DNA of 20,000 nucleotides, from positions 87,501-107,500 of the forward strand of contig CAUYUJ010000771.1 in the NCBI GenBank assembly GCA_963575745.1, written 5' to 3'. Both the position numbers and the translations under genes were made by a program. This stretch comes from Prorocentrum cordatum. Taxonomy: Eukaryota > Sar > Dinophyceae > Prorocentrales > Prorocentraceae. Shown here piece after piece: positions 9,183-17,143 of the stretch (position 1 is the first letter of the stretch; every line of letters begins with the position of its first letter). The notes under the pieces were generated by a model. That model made no database searches. It had not been told where the DNA came from and saw only the letters and a program-made list of their open reading frames with translations.

Positions 9183-9659
9183 GAGACAACGCAGGGGAGG
9201 ACTGGATCGGTTATCAGCCGCCTCAAGAAATAATGTGGCCCCCTGCTCACCATTGGGTGGAACGCCGTCAGTGACCAGGAGTCTGGGCCCCGCTCCGCCA
9301 AAGATCCGCAGCGTCGCATCCTTGAATTCTGTCGAGGTTTTGTGCGTGACGTCAGCGAGGTCAACTACGCCGTGCGCAGGCTCTGCTGGAAGAAAAGCAT
9401 GCGCGTGGATTGGGAAGCTGAGTGTTATCGCGAACTTGACAAGCGGAGGCGTAACTCTGACCTCGCGAAAGGCAAGGGGAAGGGTGCTCCGCCGCGCGGG
9501 AAAGGGAAACGGCCAGCGGACTCCTCGCGGCCATGGGGCGACCCTTCCCGCCAGCGCGGGTCAGTTTCCAGCGGCCACCGCCGGTGGCTTTCAGCAGCCG
9601 CCCCGCGACCTCGCCCTGTACTGGGCATGGCGCCCCCGCTTTCGCAGTGGCTTCTCTAG
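9183..9659 (+). CDS. Conserved C-terminal domain of module copy 1
   Basis: Frame 2 reads EDWIGYQPPQ and HHWVERRQ to 9271. Frame 3 continues from 9273 with DQESGPRSAKDP, RRILEFCRGFV, VDWE (9405-9416), a Lys/Arg-rich helix, KGKGKG and a basic tail, ending at TAG 9657-9659. One extra T at 9272 explains the frame change. The order W, RR, Q-D-Q, S-K-D, a helix, VDWE, a KR-rich helix, then a basic tail is repeated in copy 2 (14215-14603). That shared order is my evidence that this is a real protein domain. The Lys-Gly tail suggests nucleic-acid contact, which is inferred. No family was recognised. Confidence 0.5.
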
Positions 9660-11156
9660 CCGCTGCCCTCCCCTCCCTGCCCTCGTGCCTTTCTCGCGTC
9701 ATGCACCTATTCGGTGCCTCCCCCGCAGGCCCCCAGCCTCGGGGCCTGCCTACTGCCCTCTCCTCCCTGCCTTCGTGGCTGCCTCGCGTCGTGCGCCTGT
9801 TCGGCCCCCCCCCGGCCCTCCTGCTGCTCGGGGCTTGCCCTCTTCTCGCGCCCATGCGCGGGGTCCGCCCGCGCTTGAGCTGGCGCGCGGCCGGCTCCCA
9901 TCGCTGCCGCTCTCTTCCGGTTGGCCCCGTCACTGCTGGCTGGTCTTGCCGCCCGCTCGTGACCTGCGTGCCTTCCTTTTGGCGTGCCTTGGGGTGCCCT
10001 GCTCCGCCGCCGCCCCCTGCCCCTTGGGGCGCGGCCATCTGCAGGTTTTGTCCAGGCCCTGCCTGCGGCGCCCCTCTGGCCCTTGCCGTGATTCGCCAGC
10101 CGGGCGGCACTCGCACGGGTGCCTGTGCCCCCCCCCCCCTGTCCCTGCCTTGTCATCTCGCTCGCGTCGGTTGCTACTCAGTTGGCTCTCTGCCTTTGTG
10201 TCCCTCCGCTCGCTTTCCTTGGCTTGCTGCCCTCCGCTGGGCGCGGCCTTCCTGCCCGCCGCCGGCTGGCGTCTGGGTTCGGCCCCCCCCCCCCCCTCGT
10301 TCTGCCCGCCGGGGCCCGCCGCCCCCCCATGTGGCGGTGCCCTTTCCCCCCTTGCCCCGGGTGCCGCACCGCGCCCCAGGGCTGCCCCCTCCTCCGTGCC
10401 TGGTCTCGGCGCTCCCAAGAGATGCCGATGTCGGGGTTTCCCCCGTCGGCGCGGGTCGAGGTCCTGGCCGCTCGTTTACGCCGTCCTCCCGCCGCCCTTT
10501 CTCGGCTGCTCTCGCTCCGCTCTTCCTGGGCGGTGCCTCCCCAGCCGTCGCCCCCGCGACCGCGCCGCTCGCCCCCGCGACCGCGCCTCGCAGGCCCGGT
10601 GGTCTCGGCGCTTCGCATTCTCTCTGGGCCGTACCTTGGTCAGTTGGGTCGGGCGCCGCCCTCTCCGGTGTCCCTCCTCTGCTGGGCTCCGAGCTGCTCG
10701 GCGCCAGCTTCCACCGCCTCGCGCTCTGTGCCGCCTAGCACCCCCCCTTGTGCCCTCGGCGCAGCGCCTGCTCCTGAGGCTGGCCCGCTTGGCCTCCTCC
10801 CTCTCCCTGCGCGCGCCTCGCGCGGCCCGCCGGTCTCGGTGCTCCAGCCTCTCCGTGGGCTGTGCTCAATCCAAGGGTTGGGCTCCGCTTCGTTTTCTCA
10901 TCGCTGCCAGCTGCAGTTCCTGCCTCCCCCCCAGCTTCAGCTCAGCGAGTTTCAGTGCAGCCTGTGCCGGCGCTGCTCCCTTCCCGGCGCTCCCCCTGCC
11001 GCTGCCGGCAGCTCTGGGTGGCCCGTCATCCTCTCCCTCCGTCGCGCTGGGGTCTTCATCCTCCTCTCCTGCATTGCGGTTTTAATTTGCGTACAGCGTG
11101 TCCCCTGTTGCGTCTCCGCCAGGGCGGTTGACCTCTGTCCAACCGCCGACGCATAT
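9660..11156. other. C/T-rich, A-poor 1.5 kb spacer between module copies
   Basis: The plus strand is dominated by C, G and T with very little A. Stop codons are therefore rare and frames of several hundred codons are open simultaneously in all three phases; none carries a domain, so I do not call genes. Internal repetition is visible: a ~58-bp segment starting CTGCCCTC at 9663 recurs at 9753 (90 bp later), and GGTCTCGGYGCT occurs at 10402, 10601 and 10832 within loosely similar surroundings. It is best read as an intergenic spacer or long intron. Confidence 0.55.
9663..9810. repeat. Pair of ~58-bp diverged tandem repeats, 90-bp period
   Basis: Both copies share CTGCCCTC, CCTCCCTGCC, TCGTG, CTCGCGTC, TGC and CCTRTTCGG in order; the first starts at 9663 and the second at 9753. 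They lie inside the C/T-rich spacer. Confidence 0.7.
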
Positions 11157-11193
11157 ATTTATGTGTGTGTGTATGTGTGTGTGTGTTTGTTCA
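11157..11193. repeat. TG microsatellite ending in a splice-acceptor-like TTTGTTCAG
   Basis: ATTTATG and TG units run to about 11184 and are followed by TTTGTTCAG ending at 11193. A pyrimidine/TG tract directly before CAG suits the end of an intron, and coherent protein sequence begins right after it. Confidence 0.8.
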
Positions 11194-12351
11194 GCGACGT
11201 AATCGAGGCCATTCTTGGCTCGTGCGAGCCCTACCGCCCGCTTGACAAGGTTTCGCGGGGCAAGCTAGGCACGCTGTTCGGACTACAGGATCGGCACTTC
11301 AGGGAGCTGCACGCGGCGCTGGAGCTCCTGATTACTGCGGTGTTTCGCCCGGTCATGGTCGCCCACCATCACCCCAAGGCCAAGGAGGCGGGCTGCCCCA
11401 CAACCTGGAATGAACTAGAGGCCGGGAGGTTCCCGCTACAGGCAGCCCTTGCAGTCGCGGCCCTGGCGGGCCACGAGCGCGCGGTGTGCGTGCGCGCTGT
11501 GCGTCAACTTGATCGGGTCCAACATCGGCCTCGCGGACGACCCTGCAAAGCAGGCGAGCAGCGTCGCTTGGATAGGCGGGGGGTATTCATTTACGCACCT
11601 GCACATGGGCGCGCCTGCTCCATTCGGGCCCCGCCCAGGGGTGGCTCTGCGGCCTCCTTGGATAGACGAGCGCGACACCAGGTGGACGAAGGAACAGAAC
11701 AAGGCCGATTCCTTTTGCCAGGGCTGCCTCCGCGGCCCCTTGAGGCGCGACAAGGGCGCGTACGTCAGCAAGCGTATCCGCCAGACCATCACGGTCAACA
11801 GGCTGACGGAGTTCTACCATGGAAGGAACCTCACGTGGCTGTGCATTTGCTGTTGGGCCACGAAGCCCATGGGGGGGCGCCGGCCCATCCCAGATGACGT
11901 GGACTTCAAGGACTGGATCAGCGGACGCCCCGACGACATGCGGGTGCGCACGACGCGCGCCCTGCCAGGACTCTACCCGACCCAAAGCCCCACGGCCTTC
12001 ACGCCCCTGGAGCAGCTCCTGGACCCACTGGACGGCGAGTTGAACCCGCTCCACGTGGGCGCCACCCTACCAGCCAGCAACACGAACGACGACCGCCTGA
12101 TCTCCAACTTCCACAAGGCCGACTTCGGCATATGGCGGTGCGACGGCTGCCCGCCTGGTACAGAAGGGCACAAATGGCATCCTGGACAGCCATTTCCTGG
12201 CATGTACGGTCACGCCGCCGACCATGATGGTCTCCGCGCCGGCCTAACCCTGGTACACGGGCTGCCGCCCGTCCAGCTAATGAGGGAGATGTTCCTTGCC
12301 AAGCGCCGGCGCGCAGGCTGGTGCTGCAAGGAATGCCTGATCCACCAATGA
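11194..12351 (+). CDS. Cysteine-pair repeat protein, copy 2 (unknown family)
   Basis: The better preserved copy. Frame 3 (about 11194-11440) reads DVIEAILGSCEPYRPLD and RELHAALELL, a soluble helical start. Frame 1 then continues unbroken to TGA 12349-12351 for about 300 residues. Cysteine groups are CACALC (11485), SFCQGC (11713), GRNLTWLCICCW (11821), WRCDGC (12133) and WCCKECLIH (12319). FHKADFGIW precedes the fourth group as FHRRGVDCRW does in copy 1, and the last group is almost the same as WFCEDCLMH there. The pairs are spaced by about 30-95 residues and suggest two or three structural zinc sites (inference). No transmembrane segment or signal peptide was seen. The frame 3 to frame 1 change near 11400-11440 is a short intron or an indel. 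Only the N-terminal boundary, taken as the putative acceptor at 11193, is a guess. Confidence 0.6.
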
Positions 12352-12354
12352 GAC

Positions 12355-13616
12355 GTGGCCGCTTCAGCAGTGAAGTGCGTGCTCGACAGGTGCGGCCCTC
12401 TCGTATGCCCCGGCCCAGGCGCCAGACCCCTCCCCGCGCTTCCAGGCATCGCCGCCGCCCCGACAGGAAGCGCAGCGCGCCCCAGCCGGGAGGAAGTGCG
12501 ACGGCGGGCCGCGGCCTGGGGCGAGGAGGCGCGCGCCCACCAGGAGCGCCTTCGCAACCCGCTGCCGCCCCCGCCAGAGAACGGGCAGCAGCGCAACGCC
12601 TGGGCGAGGCAGATGACGGCCATGAAGACGCACGTAAAAGTCGTGGCACAGATAAGGGGCCAGGGCGAAGGAGGGACGAGGGTCCAAGCTCGCGGTCCCA
12701 GAGACCAGCGCGGCAGCCCCGCCAGCCCCGGAACGCGCGTCCAGCAGCGGGCCCCAGCAAGACAGCCGCCCCCGCGCGGAAGGACGCCACGACCACACCC
12801 CTGTCCAAGCCGACAGCCCAAGACCCACCAAGGAACGACGCCTGACGCCCCCCGACTCACTCCCGCCTACGCCGCGGGGCAGCGAGCCAACCTCTGCTTC
12901 TCCCGCTGCGCAGCCCACGGCGACCAAGTCCGGCGGGGCACCGCCGGCCGCCAGCGCAACTTCTGCCCCCCCCCGAGCGCGAAGATGCCAACCGTCGAGC
13001 GACGGCAAGGGCGCGTCCCGGTTGAACCCCTCCAGGGCCCCGCCCGCCCAATCGCAACGGACCGCCCGAGCATCCAGGGCGGCGACTACGTGGTTATCAG
13101 GAGCGACACCCTCCCTCGAGCAAGGACGTTCAGATCAGCGCAGAGCACCGAGCCCCTGTCCACGCAGCCCCTGGATGGAGCAATCTTCGGACCCATCCTC
13201 GACGTCGAGTCCCGCGACCAGGGCGGGCGGACTCCCATCGTCCGGGTGGGGGGCGAATGGCTTGAGGTCTGTGGCGCCGGGACCAGGGCGCTCCGTGTCG
13301 ACGTCCTGCGCGGCATTGCGGCACGCCAAGCGGCCGCCTTCCTGAGCGGGGCCCCCAGCGAGGCGCACGTGCGGCAGGCCGCAGGAGGCAACGGCCCCCG
13401 CCAGCTCCTGGCTCGGTGTCGACCCCGGAAGTGCCACAGCGGCGCCCGCGGAAGGGACATATCCCGAGTCCAGGCTCGAATCCTGCGCGCCACCTACGGT
13501 CGCCAACGAGTCGCCGCCGCTCCTGCCCACCGAGGAGGAGATCCCCGACTACACCAACGACGACCAGGAAGAGGAACATAAGCAGAGGCTTGCGGAGGCC
13601 ACAGCATGGTCCACGT
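12355..13616 (+). CDS. Pro/Arg-rich protein with beta-rich core, module copy 2, first part (unknown, frame-broken)
   Basis: It begins in the same frame as the cysteine ORF, immediately after its TGA. Frame 1 (12355-12660) has a charged helix REEVRRRAAAWGEEARAHQ. Frame 2 (about 12660-12965) is Pro/Ser/Thr/Lys-rich and disordered. A run of nine C at 12966-12974 then switches to frame 1 (to about 13330), which reads GGDYVVIRSDTLP and GPILDVES, then RTPIVRVGGEWLEV. That is a beta-rich segment reminiscent of small SH3/KOW-like barrels, though I cannot assign it. Frame 2 returns at about 13440-13616 with an acidic tail, PTEEEIPDYTNDDQEEEH, to TAG 13614-13616. Coding character (GC-rich third positions, charged patches) follows the frames listed. 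The changes suggest decay, short introns or homopolymer errors. Confidence 0.45.
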
Positions 13617-14603
13617 AGTCTCACCCTCCACAGACCCTGACACACACGAGCAGGGCCAAACTGAGACGAGCCAGCGGGAGGCGCAACGCACCAGTCCCGA
13701 GCGCGACGCAAGCAGTGCGCGCCAAGACAGCCCAGCCAGCGCACCCACGGGACAGACCGTGCTCGCGACGGCTGCCGCTGACGACCGCGCCCTGCACGCG
13801 CGGCCCAGAACCGCGGCCTCAGAAGCCGAGCGCGCCGCGCCCGGCCCCCGCCCATCTGTCGAACGCGGGCGCGGGCGAGGCAGACCGTGGGTCTTAACCC
13901 CGTGGGAGTCGTACGACAGTGCTGTATATGCGGCGCGAGTCCAGAGAGTCTAGCGATCGAGCCCGTGCCAACGAGAGCGACCGCGACAGGAACCGCGACA
14001 GGGACAGGAGCGCAGGGTGGGCCCTCTGGCGCCAGCAGGACAGCGATCGGGACCGAGCCAGAGAGCGCAACCGCGATCACGACCGCGATCGTGACAGGAA
14101 CATCGGATGGGCCCCTTGGCACCAGCAGAGCGATCGGCGCAACCCTCAAGCACAGGGACGATCGCCGCCATCCTGATCCCATCCGCCCCCGGGAAACCCG
14201 CCGTGTCAGCTGGCCACGGCGCGCGCGCGAGACGGCGGCCGACCACCTGGAGAGGCTGAAGGCCGAGGGGGGCTGCCGCTTCACCGCGGCCTGGCACTCG
14301 TGGTGCAGGCGTGGGTATCAGGATCAGGGCAAGGGCAAGTCCAAGGACCAGGTCATTTTCGACCCGACCTGCTGGCGGCCCAAGATGATCGACAAGTTTC
14401 TTGAGAGCATGGCCAACAGCCACCATCACGTGGAGACCTGGGCCCGGAACACTGGTGTCTATGTGGACTGGGAACGGGGGAACGCCATGTTCCAGGAGTT
14501 CCAGAAGAAAAGGGAGGTAACCAAGGGGGAAGTGCGCGGAGACGGCCAGGCGCGCAGTTCAGGGTACACCGACAACTGGACAGGGAAGCGCCCCAGGCGC
14601 TGA
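13606..14603 (+). CDS. Arg/Asp-repeat and conserved C-terminal domain, module copy 2
   Basis: Frame 1 (13606-13930) is a disordered Gln/Arg/Ala-rich segment ending VLTPWESYDSAVY. Frame 2 (about 13925-14150) is an Arg/Asp repeat (DRDRNRDRDR-type, as in RS/RD proteins of RNA metabolism) containing a 30-residue tandem duplication: GWALWRQQ at 14015 and GWAPWHQQ at 14105. Frame 3 (about 14150-14603) reads ETAADHLERLKAEGG, WHSWCRRGYQDQ, SKDQ, a helix, VDWE (14463-14474), a Lys/Arg helix and a basic end KRPRR, stopping at TGA 14601-14603. The last 130 residues parallel 9183-9659. The basic and RD-rich character suggests RNA or DNA binding (inference). It overlaps the end of the previous segment by 11 bases in another frame, so the two are probably parts of one gene with a frame break between them. 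Confidence 0.5.
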
Positions 14604-15120
14604 CCAGCTCGGGCACCAGCCACCCCCGTCGGCGCATAGGGCGCCGCTCCCGACATCTCCTGATCCAAGCTAGCCCTTGGCCAGCGCGTGCAGCCAGCAC
14701 GCCGCTGACCAGACGCCCATCCTGATCCCGCTGTCCCCCCCGCCCTCCCCGAATGTGCTTGGGGCTGTGTGCCCCCCTGACCCCCGCCCTGATCCGCCTA
14801 GAGTTGGGGCTGATCGCCCCGTCCGCAGAAGCCCGGTAGCCCACGAGCTCGGCCGTCCAATACTGGTGCAGAGAACGGGCTCTCACGTGCGCGGCTGTGC
14901 CGCGCACGCAGCTGCCGTCTCCCGGCCCCCCCCACTTTCCATTTGGAGTTGGGGCCGTTAGTCCCCTTGATCCCCTGGGCCTACTTGATCCGGGCCGCCC
15001 GGCTCCCTGCTCGGCAGGGCGGCGCCCGCTTCTTCCTCCCCCCTCCTCTTTCTTTTAAGTGGCATTGGGACCGTTATAGTCCGTCCTGATCCCGCTGGGT
15101 GTCCTGATCCACCCGGCCGC
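14604..15120. repeat. Diverged repeats with TTGGGGCYGTT and CTGATCC words
   Basis: Two related segments start near 14948 and 15063, about 115 bp apart: TTGGGGCCGTTAGTCC then CTTGATCCC and CTGGG, versus ATTGGGACCGTTATAGTCC then CTGATCCC and CTGGG, both followed by a second TGATCC. Shorter relatives occur near 14730 (CATCCTGATCCCGCTG), 14760 and 14804. No gene was seen. Confidence 0.65.
14886..14908. other. Perfect 10-bp-stem hairpin, 3-base loop
   Basis: CGTGCGCGGC (14886-14895), loop TGT, GCCGCGCACG (14899-14908). The stem is perfect and nearly all G:C. It lies about 280 bp downstream of the stop of module copy 2, so it could be in its 3' UTR or flank. Its function is unknown. Confidence 0.75.
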
Positions 15121-15850
15121 GTGCCCCCTCCCAGCGGGGGCTGGCCCGCTGGGCTGGCCTTTCTCCTCCCTGCCCGCTTCTCCCCTCCCCGCTCGCTACC
15201 CCCCCTCCCGTGGCGACAGCGCCCGGCGCTGCGCGGCTTCGGCCCGGTGCTGGGCGCCTGCTCCTTGCCGCCATGGCGGCCCCGCTGTTCTTGGCGCTGC
15301 GAGGGTCAGGCCCGGCCCTCGACGCTGCAGATCGGCAACGCAACGCGCTTGCCGGCGCAGGGCAGACCTTCTCCCTGCAACGCACCGGCATCCTGTCGGT
15401 CATCAACGGCAAGTTCACGGACGGTTCGCCCGGCTGCCGTGCATCAGGCTGCGGTCCCCCATGTCCGTGGAGTGGACTGCCGCGGCTGGTGCTCCTTGCA
15501 TCACTGGTGGCACTACGTGGCTCTCCTACTTCGTGGTGCTCCTCTTCCTCCCGCGCGTCGACCTGGTCAAGTGGCGCGTCCCTCCCGCAGTGCGTGAGGC
15601 TAGTGTTCGCGAAGCGCCGCTGGCGGCTGCACCGCCGCCCACCTTTTCCTCCCGGGACTTCGCCAGCGGGCTCCTGTCCAAGGTGTATTTTTTCCTGCGC
15701 GTCCCGTTCGGCACCGCCTGATCCCCGGGCTCCGCCCGCTCCTGGCCGCGTGAGGCCCCGCCTGCCCTCGCCCCCCTCTGTGTCAATCAAAGCCGCGCGT
15801 GTCCCGCGGAGCTTTAAGCGGAAGAGGCTCGCTCTCGCCCTGCAAATCAA

Positions 15851-15851
<1 letters not shown>
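15121..15851. other. C-rich spacer, no gene recognised
   Basis: All three plus frames are open for 80-370 codons because A is scarce. A hydrophobic frame-2 stretch (15461-15721, including WLSYFVVLLFLP) ends at a TGA, but nothing else supports it. It resembles the spacer at 9660-11156 in composition and in lying between a module end and a TG tract. Confidence 0.45.

Positions 15852-15893
<42 letters not shown>
15852..15893. repeat. TG microsatellite, about 20 units
   Basis: Pure GT/TG run ending TTTGTGCC. It is preceded by TGCAAATCAAA, a word that recurs near 16155. Confidence 0.97.
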
Positions 15894-15896
<3 letters not shown>

Positions 15897-16189
15897 TGCC
15901 TCTCCTTCTGCGCGTCCCCTGGCGTGTCGCCAGTGGCTTCGCCCTCCCTTCCCCAGTCGTCGGATCGTTGCTGTCGCTCCCTGTTCCTCCCTCCCCCAGC
16001 CTCGGGTTCGCCTGGGGTCCCGGGTGTCGTCCCTTCTTCTGCCTCTTTCTGGTTGACCCAAACGTGGGTCCAGCGAGAACGGGGTGCTGCAATAGATTCG
16101 GTGCAATCGATTTGCGGGGCTGCAATAGACTTGGGCGCGCAATTCATTCCAGTGCAAATCAAACGCTGGATTTTTGCGTGCAGTGTATT
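15894..16189. other. Spacer, no gene recognised
   Basis: C/T-rich at first, then of mixed composition with short GCAATAGA/GCAATCGA words (about 16088-16130). No coherent frame. Confidence 0.45.
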
Positions 16190-16500
16190 GCTATTTTTTA
16201 TGTGTAATCGCAGTGTTAATCTGGTTGCTATTGTTGGTATTATTATTTTTGTTTTCATTTTTTTTTTATTTTATTTTTGTTTTTTCCATTATTCGTATCA
16301 TTCTTCTTTTTCTTCTTCTTATTAATAATATTATTAGTCTTCATGTTCTGTTTATTGTGATATTACTGGTATTGTTAAGATTATTACCAATGTTAATGTT
16401 AGTAGTATTGTTGGTTTTATGTTTATTATTATTATTATTTTATTACATTACTGTTTTCCTGATATTTTATTGTTACGTTTCGCAACTCAACGCAATACAG
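16190..16500. other. AT-rich island of about 310 bp
   Basis: Dominated by T with TTATT, TATTG and ATTATT words, a T10 run near 16257-16268 and a TTATTAATAATATTATTAG patch near 16318-16337. It contrasts sharply with the GC-rich surroundings. Frames through it are Ile/Leu/Val/Phe-rich only because of the T content. Confidence 0.85.
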
Positions 16501-16616
16501 GTCTCCGGCGCGCTACATTCGCAATGCACTTACCCTACGTCTATGGCACCACTTCTTTTCAGATGGATCCTATTTTGGGTCAGCCAGACTCATGCTGTCG
16601 CTGCCCTCCAGGGTCG

Positions 16617-16736
16617 ATGAGGGGGAGGGGGAGGCGGAGGAGGACGCGGAGGACGCTTAGGGGGAGGAGGAGGAGGAGGAGGAAGAGGAGGAGGAGGAGG
16701 AGGAGGAGGAGGAGGAGGAGGAGGAGGGAACAGGAG

Positions 16737-16768
<32 letters not shown>

Positions 16769-16850
16769 GGAGGAGAGGAGGAGGCAGAGGAGGAAGAGGA
16801 GGAGGAGGAGGAGGAGGAGGAGGAGGAGGAGGCGGAAAAGGAGGAGGACC
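16617..16850. repeat. GGA microsatellite 1
   Basis: Imperfect GGA/AGG array with occasional GCG, AAG and ACA units. Poly-Arg/Glu/Gly (plus) and Leu/Ser/Pro (minus) frames are artefacts of the repeat. Confidence 0.95.
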
Positions 16851-16875
16851 AGTGTAAAACCAAGAATCGTCAACG

Positions 16876-17106
16876 ATGTTGGAGTTAACCCTACCTCCAA
16901 GCTCCCTTTTTCATAGGCCCTTGCAACGGTTCATTTCCATTGAGGGGACTGCCTCGTTGGAGGACATCCGTTTGAAGATCCTGAAGTATGCCAAACATTG
17001 TTCTCGGGATTTCAACGCCACGTATCAACCTGACTGCTGCGTCGTGACGATCTGGAATCGTGCCAGAGCGGCATTTTGGGGATCTCAACACCGCGAATCA
17101 ACATAA
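16876..17106 (+). other. 76-codon open frame beside the 83-bp satellite, probably not a gene
   Basis: The frame reads a normal-looking mixed composition with DIRLKILKYAKHCSRDF, but no family is recognised. Its 3' part shares words with the spacer that follows: ATCAACCTGACTGCTGCG (17023) against ATCAACATAACTGTTGCG (17097), and TGGAATCGTG (17052) against TGGAATCCGTG (17141). It is therefore likely part of a diverged repeat rather than a gene. Confidence 0.3.
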
Positions 17107-17143
17107 CTGTTGCGCCCGCCATTTTTGCTACGTTGATCATTGG

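Noticed and set aside
9043-11897. Overlapping plus-strand frames of 680, 592 and 401 codons
   Set aside because: They overlap each other in different phases in A-poor DNA. Only the parts that agree with the module copies (9183-9659, 11194 onward) have support, and those are in other segments of the frames.
13130-14284. 384-codon minus-strand frame
   Set aside because: Antisense shadow of the charged, GC-rich plus-strand module; its composition mirrors it and no domain is present.
15461-15721. Hydrophobic 86-codon frame as a small membrane protein
   Set aside because: Other frames are equally open here and the hydrophobicity follows from T/C-rich codons; no start context or conserved motif was seen.
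17110-17132. Possible spliced-leader relic (CCATTTTTGCTACG resembles the end of the dinoflagellate leader)
   Set aside because: Several mismatches and no full leader; it is equally explained as part of the local repeat. A similar GCCATTTTGG at about 19127 lies inside the minisatellite.
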